A stretch of DNA of 64,000 nt from Alteraurantiacibacter aquimixticola (GCF_004965515.1 NZ_SSHH01000001.1:1181280-1245279); one strand, 5' to 3'; numbered from the stretch's first letter, positions 1-10,268 are shown. The notes: a model not told the origin generated them from the letters alone. A program made the numbers and translations.

Positions 1-1
1 G

Positions 2-718
2 TCCAAGGGCAACGGCCTCTCGATCGAGGAATGGCTGACCTATGGCAGCGAGGAGAGCCTCGGCCATTACCTCTTCGCCAATCCGAAGAGCGCCAAGCAG
101 CTGCATATCGGCGTGATCCCGCGCGCGGTGGACGAATACTGGCAGTTCCGCGAACGCATTCCCGATCAGGAGTGGGACAAGCGGCTGGGCAATCCGGCGT
201 GGAACCTGCTGCATGCCGCCGGCCATGACGAGGGGGCAGGGGATAGCCTGCCTGTCACCTACGGCCTGCTGCTGAACCTGGTCGGCGTGCTGGGTGCCGA
301 TGCGACGCACAGCCAAGTGTGGTCGTACCTCGGCAACTACATTCAGGATGCCGATCCGGATGATCATCCGGACCTCTACCGGCTGGTGGAGAAGGCGCTC
401 GCCTACAACCGCGATTTCGTCGCGCCGACGCTGAAGAAGCGCGCGCCGGAGCCGAATGAGGCAGCAGCCTTGCGCGAGCTCGACGCCTATCTCGCCTCGG
501 TCCCCGCCGATACGTCGGGCGAGGACTTGCAGACCGAAGTCTACGAGATCGGCAAGAAGGAAGAGTATGGCTTCGAAAACCTGCGCGACTGGTTCCGCGC
601 GCTCTACCAGACGCTGCTCGGCAGCGACCAGGGGCCGCGCATGGGCAGCTTCATCGCGCTTTACGGGATCGAGAACAGCCGCAAGCTGATCGCCGAGGCT
701 TTGGCGAAAGCCGCCTGA
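2..718 (+). CDS. lysK: Lysine--tRNA ligase, class I (3' part)
   Basis: Charges tRNA-Lys with lysine in the cytoplasm. The window opens inside the gene: the first codons read SKGNGLSIEEW, the end of the KMSKS-type signature loop of class I synthetases, so the Rossmann catalytic core lies upstream of the window. The visible 238 residues are the helical anticodon-binding domain typical of class I LysRS (LHIGVIPRAVDEYW, then GSFIALYGIENSRKLI near the end). This form is unrelated to the class II enzyme of most bacteria and is common in Alphaproteobacteria (family knowledge). It ends in TGA at 718 and is followed directly by an inverted repeat. The identification is secure; the missing 5' part cannot be judged. 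Confidence 0.93.
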   Translation, partial: SKGNGLSIEEWLTYGSEESLGHYLFANPKSAKQLHIGVIPRAVDEYWQFRERIPDQEWDKRLGNPAWNLLHAAGHDEGAGDSLPVTYGLLLNLVGVLGADATHSQVWSYLGNYIQDADPDDHPDLYRLVEKALAYNRDFVAPTLKKRAPEPNEAAALRELDAYLASVPADTSGEDLQTEVYEIGKKEEYGFENLRDWFRALYQTLLGSDQGPRMGSFIALYGIENSRKLIAEALAKAA

Positions 719-722
719 ACTT

Positions 723-836
723 CGTCATTGCGGGCGAAGCGAAGCAATCCAGTCCCTAGCTTGGCCATACGGGGCGACCGTCGGAACTGGATTGCCGCGT
801 CGCCCCGAAACGAGTTCGGGCCTCCTCGCAATGACG
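723..836. repeat. Nested inverted-repeat element
   Basis: Outer arms CGTCATTGCG (723-732) and CGCAATGACG (827-836) and inner arms GCAATCCAGT (744-753) and ACTGGATTGC (786-795) face each other, so the whole stretch can fold into a long hairpin. It fills the gap between two convergent genes. The sequence type resembles dispersed intergenic repeats known in sphingomonads; it may serve as a bidirectional terminator. No coding potential is seen. Confidence 0.7.
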
Positions 837-857
837 GGCGGAGGCTCTAGACTGCGC

Positions 858-1535
858 TCAGTTCCACTTCTGCGCGCGGTACCACTTGGTGAAGATGTAT
901 TTGACGCCTTTCACGACCGGCCGCCCGGCATGGATCGTGTGCGGGTTGGGCAGCCCATCCTTGTCGGCATTGTTCCAAAGCAGCAGCGCACCGGGCTTGG
1001 GCTCGATCGACATCTCCAGGTCGGTGAAATCGGTTGTGCCGCCTTCCTCCACATCGTTGAGGAAGGCCATGGCGGTGTAGGCGCGCTGCCCGCCGCGGCC
1101 CATTTCGAAATCCCAATAGCTGGTATTGGGGTGGAACCAGTCATGATGCGGCTTGAATTCCTGCCCCGGCAGGTAGCGCTGCCCCTGGATCGTCTCACCC
1201 CATTCGGGATAGACCCCCATCAGGTCGTTCAGCCGGCGGTTGAGCTTCCTGATGAAAGGATCGGTCGGATCGACATCGCCCGAATAGGAGGTGCGATAAC
1301 CTTCCGAATAGTCGATGTCGAAGACGGTGGAGGGCTTCGCCACGTCGTCGATCATCGCGATCAGCCGATCACATTCCTCGGGCTTGATGAAGTCTGCAAC
1401 GGCATAGATCTCCGCCTTGTCGGTCGGTACCTGCCACACGGCTGGATTGGCCGCCAGCCGCTCGCGCACCTCGGCGCCCACGCGGCGCAGGCGCGGCTGG
1501 TCCTTCAGGAATTCGGGCTTCGTCTTCACTGCCAT
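858..1535 (-). CDS. 2OG-Fe(II) oxygenase, prolyl 4-hydroxylase type
   Basis: A 225-residue protein with the double-stranded beta-helix signature of iron/2-oxoglutarate oxygenases. The HxD iron ligands are seen in FKPHHDWFH, and the distal His and 2-oxoglutarate-binding basic residue in HTIHAGRPVVKGVKYIF. The closest family is the prolyl 4-hydroxylase alpha-subunit group; the actual substrate is unknown. The start at MAVKTKPEF is chosen because residues before it are low-complexity; an ATG four codons upstream (MQGRMAVK) is equally possible. It is convergent with lysK and stands alone. Confidence 0.85.
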   Translation of the reverse strand: MAVKTKPEFLKDQPRLRRVGAEVRERLAANPAVWQVPTDKAEIYAVADFIKPEECDRLIAMIDDVAKPSTVFDIDYSEGYRTSYSGDVDPTDPFIRKLNRRLNDLMGVYPEWGETIQGQRYLPGQEFKPHHDWFHPNTSYWDFEMGRGGQRAYTAMAFLNDVEEGGTTDFTDLEMSIEPKPGALLLWNNADKDGLPNPHTIHAGRPVVKGVKYIFTKWYRAQKWN

Positions 1536-1649
1536 GCGGCCCTGCATATGCGGGGCGGCGGAGTATAGGCAATGCAAAACCCCCGCCCTCTTGCGAAGGC
1601 GGGGGTTCCAGTTGCCGGCCACTCTTCCGGCATCTGGCTGGAAGGGCGG

Positions 1650-2678
1650 TTACCAGAAGAAGTCGTAGACCACGTCGACCACTTCGCCGGTATAGATGTC
1701 CACCAGCAGCACGTCGTCGTAATAGCGCACCCAGCGATAGGGGCCGTAGACGTCGGGCAGGCGGTACTGCCAGGGATCGTTGATCCAGTAGCGGCTGCCG
1801 AAGAACAGGCTATCGACGTAGAAGCCGATGCTCAGGCGGCGATAGCTGTAGTTCCGGTAGGGAGCGTAGTAGCGGCCCAGGCGGTAGTGGCTGCGATTGG
1901 AATAGCGGTAGCGATTCCAGTTGTAGCGGTTGTTGTCGCGCCAGCGGCGGTCCCACCGGCGATAGTCCCGGCGGCCATCGCGATACCCGTCGCGATAGGA
2001 GCCATTGCGGTCACGGTCGCGATAGTCACGGTTCCGGTCGCGATCGCGATAGTCCCGGTTGCGGTCCCGGTCACGGTAGTCGCGATCCCGGTCGCGGCGG
2101 TTGTCGCGGCGCTCGGCACGGTCGATCGCGCGGCTGTCGGTCGCACCTAGGCGCTCGCCCCAGTTGTGCGGACGGTCGTTGCTCCTAGCGCGGTCGCCAT
2201 CACGCGACCCATCGCGTTGCGCGACCGCGCGGTTGTCCTCGCGACGATCCTGTCGCGCATCGCGGCGGACCTCCGCGGCACGGCGGTCGCCCTGACGCTC
2301 GATCCGCTGGGCGCGGCGTTCGGTGTTGCGGTCGATCTGGCGGGCGGCGCGCTGCTCGCCCTCGCTAGCGGCCCGCGCTGCGGCGCGGTCACCGCGATTC
2401 TCGACGCGCTCGGCACGCCGTTCGCTGCGGCGTTCGACCTGGCGCGCCTCGCGGCGGGCTTCGCGCATCTGGCTGCGATCGGAGTCATTGCTGCGGCGGT
2501 TCTGGCGCGTTTCGTTGCGAGCGCGGTCGCCGCGATTGCCGCGGTTCTCGCGATCACTGCGCTGCTGTTCAGCGGCCGTGTCCGCACTGGCGGCAGCCTG
2601 CGCGGGGAGGGCGGGGGTTGCCAGCGCGATGGCCAATGCGGCCAAACCACTGGTCTTCATGAGTTTGGAGATGGTCAT
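1650..2678 (-). CDS. Exported Arg-rich RcnB-family protein
   Basis: A 342-residue exported protein. Residues 1-30 form a signal peptide ending at PAQAAA. Residues 40-260 are extremely rich in Arg, Asp, Asn and Tyr, with near-exact repeats of DRDRNRDYR at about 196-229. Residues 280-342 match the small RcnB-type domain (YGPYRWVRYYDDVLLVDI and GEVVDVVYDFFW), linked in enterobacteria to nickel/cobalt homeostasis. The long basic, disordered middle is not part of typical RcnB (about 110 residues), so the metal role is only a guess; binding of an anionic surface polymer is another possibility. GAGGA lies 7 bases before the chosen ATG. Confidence 0.8.
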   Translation of the reverse strand: MTISKLMKTSGLAALAIALATPALPAQAAASADTAAEQQRSDRENRGNRGDRARNETRQNRRSNDSDRSQMREARREARQVERRSERRAERVENRGDRAAARAASEGEQRAARQIDRNTERRAQRIERQGDRRAAEVRRDARQDRREDNRAVAQRDGSRDGDRARSNDRPHNWGERLGATDSRAIDRAERRDNRRDRDRDYRDRDRNRDYRDRDRNRDYRDRDRNGSYRDGYRDGRRDYRRWDRRWRDNNRYNWNRYRYSNRSHYRLGRYYAPYRNYSYRRLSIGFYVDSLFFGSRYWINDPWQYRLPDVYGPYRWVRYYDDVLLVDIYTGEVVDVVYDFFW

Positions 2679-3265
2679 ATCGGCGTCCTCTAGTCTGAAT
2701 GCCGCCGAGTGGCATGCGGCCCGTGTGATCCCCGTTCTACCGATTCGCCCTGACCGTTAACTGAACCGGTGTGTTAGCTTAACGTTCATCTTGGCAACTC
2801 GTTACATGAACAACTTTCATCGCTCCATTCGTCGCAGCTCGGGCACGGCTGGAACACATGGAACACTGTCCTGATTGGATAAAATCCCCCCACGCCACGC
2901 GGAGGCGCGACCCGAACGCTGCGCGGGTTGCCGGAAGGGGTGCGAAAGCAAGCCATCCCGCCCCGATGCGCCCGCACAGGCGCTGTAGGAAAGCCGCCCG
3001 CCGCTCGCCGCAAAAACGGCTCATCGCAACCCACGCTCCGGTTACCCGTGCATTAACCATGTTGCGGGAACCGTTAATAAGGAGGCAAGGTTGCCCCCAT
3101 CAGTCGCGGCTCCACAGGCGCCTCGTGCGGCTAACAATATCGCAGCCGGTCGTATCGGACCGGCACAGGGACAGGAATTCAGGCTGCCACACGCCATCAC
3201 CGATGGCAGGCATGGGTTGAGAGACAGGCCATGCCACCGGCTGCCGCCATGTGAAGGAGTAGATT
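2679..3265. other. Non-coding interval with one repeated motif
   Basis: This stretch separates the divergent RcnB-like and OmpA-like genes and should hold both promoters. Short open frames here lack ribosome sites and recognisable products. The one clear feature is the 25-base motif at 2850-2874, shared with the lon upstream region. A TTAAC/GTTAA inverted pair is visible around 3055-3080, of uncertain meaning. Confidence 0.6.
2850..2874 (+). repeat. Dispersed 25-base motif, copy 1
   Basis: Begins TGGAACACATGGAACA and ends TGTCCTGA. The same 25 bases with one mismatch occur in reverse orientation at 55084-55108, also in a non-coding interval. Each copy contains the direct repeat GGAACAcatGGAACA. 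Confidence 0.7.
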
Positions 3266-4174
3266 ATGCGATTCATTTCCGGGACGATGACAGCAGTAGC
3301 CCCCATTGCCCTCGCAGCAGCGATGGCGATCCCCGCAACTTCAGGTTCGGCACAGGAACTGGCATCGGTGCAGGATGACACCCGCATCACCATTGAAGGC
3401 CAGGTGCCCGCCGACCTGACCGGCATGGCAGAAGGCCCCGAAGTCGAAGGCTTCATCTCCATGCGCCGCGGCAGCGGCATGCAGGTGACGACGGCCGACG
3501 GTTCCAACACCACGGTCCACATTTCGCCCGCGACCGAAATCCGCCAGCGCAGCGGCCTCTTCGGTATCAACCGCACCGAATTCGGCCCCGATGCGCTGAT
3601 GAACGGCCTGCCGGTCACGGTGAAGACGGTCGAGTGGGGCGGCAACCTCGTCGCCAGCCAGGTCCGCTTCAACGATGAAGACCTGGAGACCGCCAATATC
3701 GTGCGCAACGGCACGGGCCAGCAGTTCGCCGAACATGGCGAGCTGATCGAGGAGAACGCCGCCGCCACCGAGGCCCTGCGTGGCCGCGTGGGCGACATCG
3801 ACCAGTACAACCTCAAGGGAACCACCAACGTCTATTTCGACACCGGCAAGTGGAACCTTGCCCCGGGCGCCCAGCAGGAACTCTGCGCCGCCGCCGCACA
3901 GGCCAATGGCATGGACAACGCCCTGCTGCTGGTGGTCGGCTACACCGATTCCGTGGGCGACCAGGACTACAACCAGACCCTGAGCGAACGCCGCGCGGGC
4001 CGCGTGGTCAACTTCCTGCAGCAGGAATGCGATTGGCAACCCTGGCGCATGCTGACCCCCACCGGCATGGCCGAGGCCGACCCGATGGCGGACAACACCA
4101 CCCCCGCCGGCCGCGCGCAGAACCGCCGCGTCTCGGTGAACATCCTCGTCAGCAAGGCTGTCGACGGGATCTGA
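3266..4174 (+). CDS. OmpA-family outer-membrane/peptidoglycan-binding protein
   Basis: A 302-residue exported protein with a signal peptide of about 30 residues ending SGSAQ. The middle (35-170) looks like a beta-rich domain of unassigned family. The C-terminal third is an OmpA-like peptidoglycan-binding domain: TNVYFDTGKWNL, then GYTDSVGDQDYNQTLSERRA and finally GRAQNRRVSV, whose Asp and Arg residues are the usual diaminopimelate contacts. It probably ties the outer membrane to the wall. AAGGAG lies 7 bases before the ATG and a strong terminator follows, so it is likely a single-gene unit. Confidence 0.88.
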   Translation: MRFISGTMTAVAPIALAAAMAIPATSGSAQELASVQDDTRITIEGQVPADLTGMAEGPEVEGFISMRRGSGMQVTTADGSNTTVHISPATEIRQRSGLFGINRTEFGPDALMNGLPVTVKTVEWGGNLVASQVRFNDEDLETANIVRNGTGQQFAEHGELIEENAAATEALRGRVGDIDQYNLKGTTNVYFDTGKWNLAPGAQQELCAAAAQANGMDNALLLVVGYTDSVGDQDYNQTLSERRAGRVVNFLQQECDWQPWRMLTPTGMAEADPMADNTTPAGRAQNRRVSVNILVSKAVDGI

Positions 4175-4196
4175 TTTCGGCTTGATGCTGAACAAG

Positions 4197-4226
4197 GGGG
4201 CGGGCCGTAAGGTCCGCCCCTTTTTT
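4197..4226 (+). terminator. Rho-independent terminator of the OmpA-family gene
   Basis: A 10-bp GC stem (GGGGCGGGCC / GGTCCGCCCC, one G-U pair) with a GTAA loop is followed by six T residues, 22 bases after the stop codon. Confidence 0.9.
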
Positions 4227-4255
4227 GTGTGCAGAGCATCCGTCCCGTAACCATT

Positions 4256-4280
4256 CGTCATTCCCGCGAAGGCGGGAATC
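4256..4280. repeat. Short palindromic repeat
   Basis: CGTCA followed by the hairpin TTCCCGCGAAGGCGGGAA. This resembles a very common dispersed intergenic palindrome of proteobacterial genomes (recalled, not searched). Confidence 0.65.
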
Positions 4281-4417
4281 TCGGGTGGGTCAGCGCTTCA
4301 ATTGCTGGGCCATGTAGACCCATCCTCCCGTTCGCCGTGTGCTTGTCGAGGGGCAAACGACCCCCGGGCGCACCGCTCGCATGGTTGTTCTGCGCCGCAG
4401 GCGTTGCTGGTTTTTGG

Positions 4418-4477
4418 CGCTCACAGAGGCACAAAGGCGTAAAGGGGTTGCAGGACACCTCTGTGTCTTTGTGAGCG
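4418..4477. repeat. Imperfect inverted repeat, 20-base arms
   Basis: CGCTCACAGAGGCACAAAGG (4418-4437) and the facing CCTCTGTGTCTTTGTGAGCG (4458-4477) pair over 20 bases with three mismatched or wobble positions around a 20-base loop. Confidence 0.75.
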
Positions 4478-4556
4478 TATAAGATGCGGAGAACTGCCGG
4501 GGAAACCGCTTCGCCAGAGGAAAGGACTTGAACTAGGTATACTGTCTCCGGAATTC

Positions 4557-4646
4557 CCGTTCGTGCTGAGCTTGTCGAAGCACCGTTCTTGTTTCAGCGA
4601 TGCCTCGAAAGGAATAGCGGCCCTTCGACAAGCTCAGGGCGAACGG
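4557..4646. repeat. Inverted repeat with 29-base arms
   Basis: The arms at 4557-4585 and 4618-4646 share the core CTGAGCTTGTCGAAG and the outer CCGTTCG, differing only at two dinucleotides. The loop is about 32 bases. This is a different family from the other repeats nearby. Confidence 0.8.
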
Positions 4647-4671
4647 AGGAGAGCTTGGCGCAAGGCGGCCC

Positions 4672-4938
4672 CTACCGCCGCACGAACCTGTCCAGCCCCT
4701 CGGCCGCCACCTCGCTCTGCTCGATCCGATCCACCCGCGCGGCAGGCGGGCCATCATGCATCAGCGCAATCATCGCGCCGACCGCCTGCGCCTCTCCCTC
4801 CAGATGCGCCTCGACCGTCCCGTCCGGCAAATTCCGCACCCATCCCGCAAGGCCGAGTTCGCGCGCGGTGCGCACCGTCCAGTCCCGGTAGAACACACCA
4901 TGCACGCGGCCGTGGATGATGAGGTGGGTGGCGGGCAT
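4672..4938 (-). CDS. acyP: Acylphosphatase
   Basis: An 88-residue cytoplasmic enzyme that hydrolyses acyl phosphates. The family pattern is complete: HLIIHGRVHGVFYRDWT contains the phosphate-binding loop and catalytic Arg, and GWVRNLPDGTVEAHLEG holds the catalytic Asn. Length is normal for the family. The stop codon of the gene upstream on the same strand is only 8 bases away, so it may be the last gene of a unit starting at ettA. Confidence 0.93.
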   Translation of the reverse strand: MPATHLIIHGRVHGVFYRDWTVRTARELGLAGWVRNLPDGTVEAHLEGEAQAVGAMIALMHDGPPAARVDRIEQSEVAAEGLDRFVRR

Positions 4939-4946
4939 TTCGCTTG

Positions 4947-5801
4947 CTAGTCCGGACGTCTGATGCGCGCGAACTCTTCCCGATAAGGTTTAGCCAGCTT
5001 TGAGAACTTTTCCGCGATTTCAATTGGTCTGTTCAACTTCGCTTTATCAACGTTCAGTCTCTGCAAACTGAGAACGATAGAGAAAGCTGTCAGGAAGAGG
5101 GCGTCGGTCATCTGACGGCAGTAGTGCGTGTCTTCCAGCGCCTCCAGTTCGGCCCCGCGAATCATTCGATCCCAAAGGAGGTCATAGTACTTCGAAGAGA
5201 CGTGGGTGATCTCACTTTGAAGGCCGTAGCTGTGGAGCATCGCGTCGAGACCTGCCACAGGCTCCGTCGTTTCTGACTCATCCATCAACTTTCTTACAAG
5301 CTCGGGAAGCGACCATTGATGGTCTAAGCTACGCCGCCGCTGCTTGTTGGATGCGGGCTCGATGGAAAACCATTCCGGGTTCTGCAGATCCGCAAAGATC
5401 GAGTGATCCTCGCTGCCCTCCGCCATTAGCTCTTGGGCCATCGCTGCTTTGAGCGCAGTCTTACGGTCAGAAGAGGCCTGCAATTCAACCCAAAACTGTT
5501 CTAACAGCGCATCGACATCTTTCCTGCGGGCAAACGTTAGACATTTGACAACCGCCTCAAGGAGAGACCTCAGAACGATCTCCGATTCCCAATAAGAGTT
5601 GGCCTGCAATAGTAAAAAAGACGCGCGCGCCCTCGACTGCATTGCCCCAACAAAAAATCTCAAAGTCTGATTCAGGTTTGGGGGGTACTCGGCGTCAGTC
5701 TTCGGCCATACCTCCTCTATATATGTATCCAAGTCGGCGAACGCCGAAATATACGGCTGGTAAAGCGGCTCAAGCCGATCGGATACTGAGCGCGTGTTCA
5801 A
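4947..5801 (-). CDS. Hypothetical helical protein
   Basis: A 284-residue soluble, mostly helical protein without signal peptide or membrane span. The segment SYWESEIVLRSLLEAVVKCL resembles the conserved helix of DUF5677-like proteins, but that match is weak and no function is claimed. It starts with TTG one base after the stop of ettA, suggesting coupled translation; the next in-frame ATG (MQSRARASF) would remove about 53 residues. The gene is visibly more AT-rich than its neighbours and separates acyP from ettA, so recent acquisition is plausible. Confidence 0.65.
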   Translation of the reverse strand: MNTRSVSDRLEPLYQPYISAFADLDTYIEEVWPKTDAEYPPNLNQTLRFFVGAMQSRARASFLLLQANSYWESEIVLRSLLEAVVKCLTFARRKDVDALLEQFWVELQASSDRKTALKAAMAQELMAEGSEDHSIFADLQNPEWFSIEPASNKQRRRSLDHQWSLPELVRKLMDESETTEPVAGLDAMLHSYGLQSEITHVSSKYYDLLWDRMIRGAELEALEDTHYCRQMTDALFLTAFSIVLSLQRLNVDKAKLNRPIEIAEKFSKLAKPYREEFARIRRPD

Positions 5802-5802
5802 C

Positions 5803-7476
<1,674 letters not shown>

Positions 7477-7623
7477 TCGTCGTCCTTCGTGGAGTATCTT
7501 GAAAGTGTCAGGATTTGCCCGCGCAGATAGGGGTTAAGCGCCTGTTGGGCAAGGTGTGTCGCGGTTTGCTCGTCGAGGTAATCCATGCCAAGGGCAAGCG
7601 CCTGACATGAGGGGGTTTTACAC

Positions 7624-9582
7624 GTGAAATGCGATTTTCGCGCGGTGGCGCTTGCGGCGCTGGCGCTGGGCGGATGCGCGGGCGGGGCGGACGAGGCGCC
7701 ATCGATCGAGAGCCGCAGCATCGCCGTGCTGGAGGCGGACGGCATTTCCTTCCGCGACCTCGACCGCGACGGGGCGTTGACGCCGTTTGAGGACTGGCGC
7801 CTCTCGCCCGCCGAACGCGCTGCCGACCTCACCGCGCGCATGACGCTGGCGGAGAAAGCGGGGGTGATGGTGGTGGCCACGCTGCCCGGCAATGCGCCCT
7901 GGGGAGAGCCTGCGACCGGATACGACATAGCCGCCTTCACCGAGCTGCTGGAGCGCACCCACGCGACCCATTTCATTTCGCGCCTCTCGACGAAGACCGA
8001 GGACGTGGCCGCCGCCAACAATGCCGCACAGGAAGCCGCCGAAGCGCATCGGCTCGGCATCCCCGCCGTCATCGTGACCGATCCGCGCCACGGCTTTACC
8101 GAGCTTGCCGGGGCGAGCGTGGCGGGTGGCGAGTTCAGCCAATGGCCCAATGGCGTGGGTCTTGCCGCGTTCGACGATCCCGAGTTCGTGGAAAGCTACG
8201 CCGCGCTGGTTCGCGACGATCTGCGCGCGGCGGGCTTCGCTCTGCTGCTCGGCCCGCAAATCGACCTCGCCACTGAGCCGCGCTGGCCGCGCAATTTCGA
8301 TACTTATGGCGAGGATGCCGAGGTTTCCGCCGCAACTGCCGCCGCTTTCGTGCGCGGGCTTCAGGGTGGGGCGGACGGGTTGCAGCGCAATGGCGTCGCT
8401 TCCGTCATCAAGCATTTTGCGGGCTACAGCGCCTCCTCCACCGGCTTCGATGCGCATAACTATTACGGGCGGCATTCGCGGCTGAACCTTGAGGAATGGG
8501 AGCAGCATTTGCGCCCCTTCATCGGCGCGCTGGAGGCACATCCGGCAGGCGTGATGCCCGCCTATTCGATCCTCGAGGAGCTGGAGCTGGACGGCGAACC
8601 GGTGGAGCAGGTGGGCGTCGGCTACAACCGCCGCATCCTCACCGGCGTGCTTCGCGAGGAGCTGGGCTTCGACGGCGTGCTCCTGTCCGACTGGGCGATC
8701 ACGCGCGATTGCAACCGGGAGTGCGTGGAAGGCGCGCCCGCGGGCCAGGCGCCCAGCTTTGCCGAGGTCTCCACCGCATGGGGCGCTGAGGACCTGTCTG
8801 TGGAGGAGCGCTTCGCCAAGGCGATACATGCAGGCATGGACCAGTTCGGCGGGGTCGACGATCCCTCTCCCATCGTCCGCGTGGTCGAGGCCGGGCTGGT
8901 GGAGGAGGAGCGTATCGACGCCTCGGTCCGCCGCATCTTGGAGCAGAGTTTCGCGATGGGGATTTTCGAGGACCCATACGTCGATCCGGCCGCGGCGGCG
9001 GCACAGATCGGCAGCGACGAGAAGAAGGTGCGCGGGCGCGAGGCGCAGGCGGCTTCCATGGTCTTGCTGGAAGCGGATAGTGGTTTCCCGGTTGAGGAGG
9101 GCACGCGCGTGCTGCTCTCCGGCGTATCGGAGGACGCCGCGCGGCGGGCGGGGCTGATCCCCGTCAACGACCCGGCAGAGGCGCAGCTGGCGATATTGCG
9201 CACGCGCTCGCCAGCCGAGATGCTGCATCCCGGCTATGCCTTCGGGGCCATGCACCAGGAAGGCAGCCTGGCATTTCCAGCCGACCATCCGGCGGTGCAA
9301 TTCATGGCCTCGCTGCCCGAGGGCCTGCCGCTCGTTGCCGATATCCAGCTCGACCGGCCGGCGATCCTCAGGCCGTTCCGGCCGCGCGCCACCACGCTCA
9401 TCGCCAGTTTCGGCGCGAGCGATGATGCGCTGTTCGACGTGCTGACGGGCGCGGTGGCCCCGCGTGGGCAACTGCCGTTCGAATTGCCGTCCTCCATGGC
9501 GGCGGTCGAGGCGCAGCGGCCGGGCGCGGCGGCGGATAGTGCCGACCCGCTCTATCCGCTTGGCTATCGCCGCGAAAACTGA
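7624..9582 (+). CDS. Glycoside hydrolase family 3 lipoprotein
   Basis: A 652-residue enzyme of the beta-glucosidase/xylosidase family. The first 18 residues are a lipoprotein signal (ALALGGC, lipidated Cys 18), so it is probably anchored in the envelope. GH3 landmarks are VIVTDPRHGF, GPQIDLATEPRWPRNFDTYGED, the KHF substrate loop in SVIKHFAGYS, and the nucleophile Asp in GFDGVLLSDWAIT. A C-terminal alpha/beta domain follows (about 470-650). The GTG start is preferred because GAGGGGG lies 8 bases upstream and the lipobox fits. No sugar transporter lies nearby, so the substrate is unknown. Confidence 0.88.
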   Translation: MKCDFRAVALAALALGGCAGGADEAPSIESRSIAVLEADGISFRDLDRDGALTPFEDWRLSPAERAADLTARMTLAEKAGVMVVATLPGNAPWGEPATGYDIAAFTELLERTHATHFISRLSTKTEDVAAANNAAQEAAEAHRLGIPAVIVTDPRHGFTELAGASVAGGEFSQWPNGVGLAAFDDPEFVESYAALVRDDLRAAGFALLLGPQIDLATEPRWPRNFDTYGEDAEVSAATAAAFVRGLQGGADGLQRNGVASVIKHFAGYSASSTGFDAHNYYGRHSRLNLEEWEQHLRPFIGALEAHPAGVMPAYSILEELELDGEPVEQVGVGYNRRILTGVLREELGFDGVLLSDWAITRDCNRECVEGAPAGQAPSFAEVSTAWGAEDLSVEERFAKAIHAGMDQFGGVDDPSPIVRVVEAGLVEEERIDASVRRILEQSFAMGIFEDPYVDPAAAAAQIGSDEKKVRGREAQAASMVLLEADSGFPVEEGTRVLLSGVSEDAARRAGLIPVNDPAEAQLAILRTRSPAEMLHPGYAFGAMHQEGSLAFPADHPAVQFMASLPEGLPLVADIQLDRPAILRPFRPRATTLIASFGASDDALFDVLTGAVAPRGQLPFELPSSMAAVEAQRPGAAADSADPLYPLGYRREN

Positions 9583-9644
9583 GGGGGCTAACGCCGGGCC
9601 AGCGCTTGCCGGTGTGCCCGGCGCGCACCTATAGGGCTGGCGCA

Positions 9645-10268
9645 ATGGATCACGAAAACCACCCGCTACGCGACCCCACAGAGCACAGCCTGCTGGAGGA
9701 CGTCTATGCCATGGGCACGGGCTGCATATTGCTGGCGCTGGGGCTGGTGCTGATGGAGGCTGCGGGTATTGCCACCGCAGGCGTGGCGGGCATCGCGCTG
9801 CTGGTATCCTATCACGTGCCGCTCGATGTCGGCGTGCTGTTCTTCCTCTTCAACCTGCCCTTCCTCGCGCTGGCGATGACCGCACTGGGCCGCGAATTCG
9901 TGATCAAGACGGCCGTGGCGATCGTGCTGATCTTCGCGATGGTGGCGCTGACGCAAAAGGCGATGGAGATCGGCCACGTCCACCCTGCCTTCGCCGCACT
10001 GGCAGGCGGCACGGCCGCGGGCGTAGGCATCCTCGCCCTGCTGCGGCACAATACCGGCGTGGGCGGGGTGAACATCATCGCCGTCTATCTGCAGAAGCGG
10101 CACGGCTGGAATGTCGGCCGCCTGCATATCCTCTTCGACGGCGCGATCCTGATCGCCGCCTTCGTGACGCTGGAGTTTGAGGCGTGGTTCTGGTCGATGG
10201 TGAGCATGCTGGCGATCAGCTTCGTGCTCGTCGCCTATCACAAGCCGGGGCGGTATATGGGGCATTGA
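9645..10268 (+). CDS. YitT-type multi-span membrane protein
   Basis: A 207-residue inner-membrane protein with five to six hydrophobic spans, lacking the usual C-terminal DUF2179 domain of longer YitT proteins. The conserved loop HNTGVGGVNIIAVYLQKRHGWNVG, here about 140-165, marks the family. Its function is unknown in general. It lies 62 bases after the GH3 gene on the same strand. The chosen ATG precedes MDHENHPLRD; an upstream GTG would add 13 unlikely residues. Confidence 0.8.
   Translation: MDHENHPLRDPTEHSLLEDVYAMGTGCILLALGLVLMEAAGIATAGVAGIALLVSYHVPLDVGVLFFLFNLPFLALAMTALGREFVIKTAVAIVLIFAMVALTQKAMEIGHVHPAFAALAGGTAAGVGILALLRHNTGVGGVNIIAVYLQKRHGWNVGRLHILFDGAILIAAFVTLEFEAWFWSMVSMLAISFVLVAYHKPGRYMGH

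Larger units (their letters stand above)
4227..4671. other. Non-coding interval packed with repeats
   Basis: This gap between the OmpA-family gene and acyP holds three unrelated inverted-repeat elements, listed separately, and no convincing gene. Confidence 0.65.

Noticed and set aside
1572..2150. Hydrophobic Val/Ala/Ile-repeat frame opposite the RcnB-like gene
   Set aside because: It is the antisense of Arg/Asp repeat codons, which automatically gives VAIPVAV-like strings.
2850..2874. LexA-type site in GGAACACATGGAACA
   Set aside because: The GAAC repeats are 5 bases apart, not the 7 required for the alphaproteobacterial site.
2779..3060. Short open frames in the gap before the OmpA-family gene
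   Set aside because: No ribosome sites, no plausible products, and overlapping frames on both strands are equally open.
7618..9645. Open frame of 675 codons opposite the GH3 gene
   Set aside because: The plus strand encodes a complete GH3 protein with catalytic motifs; the antisense frame is a GC-codon artefact.
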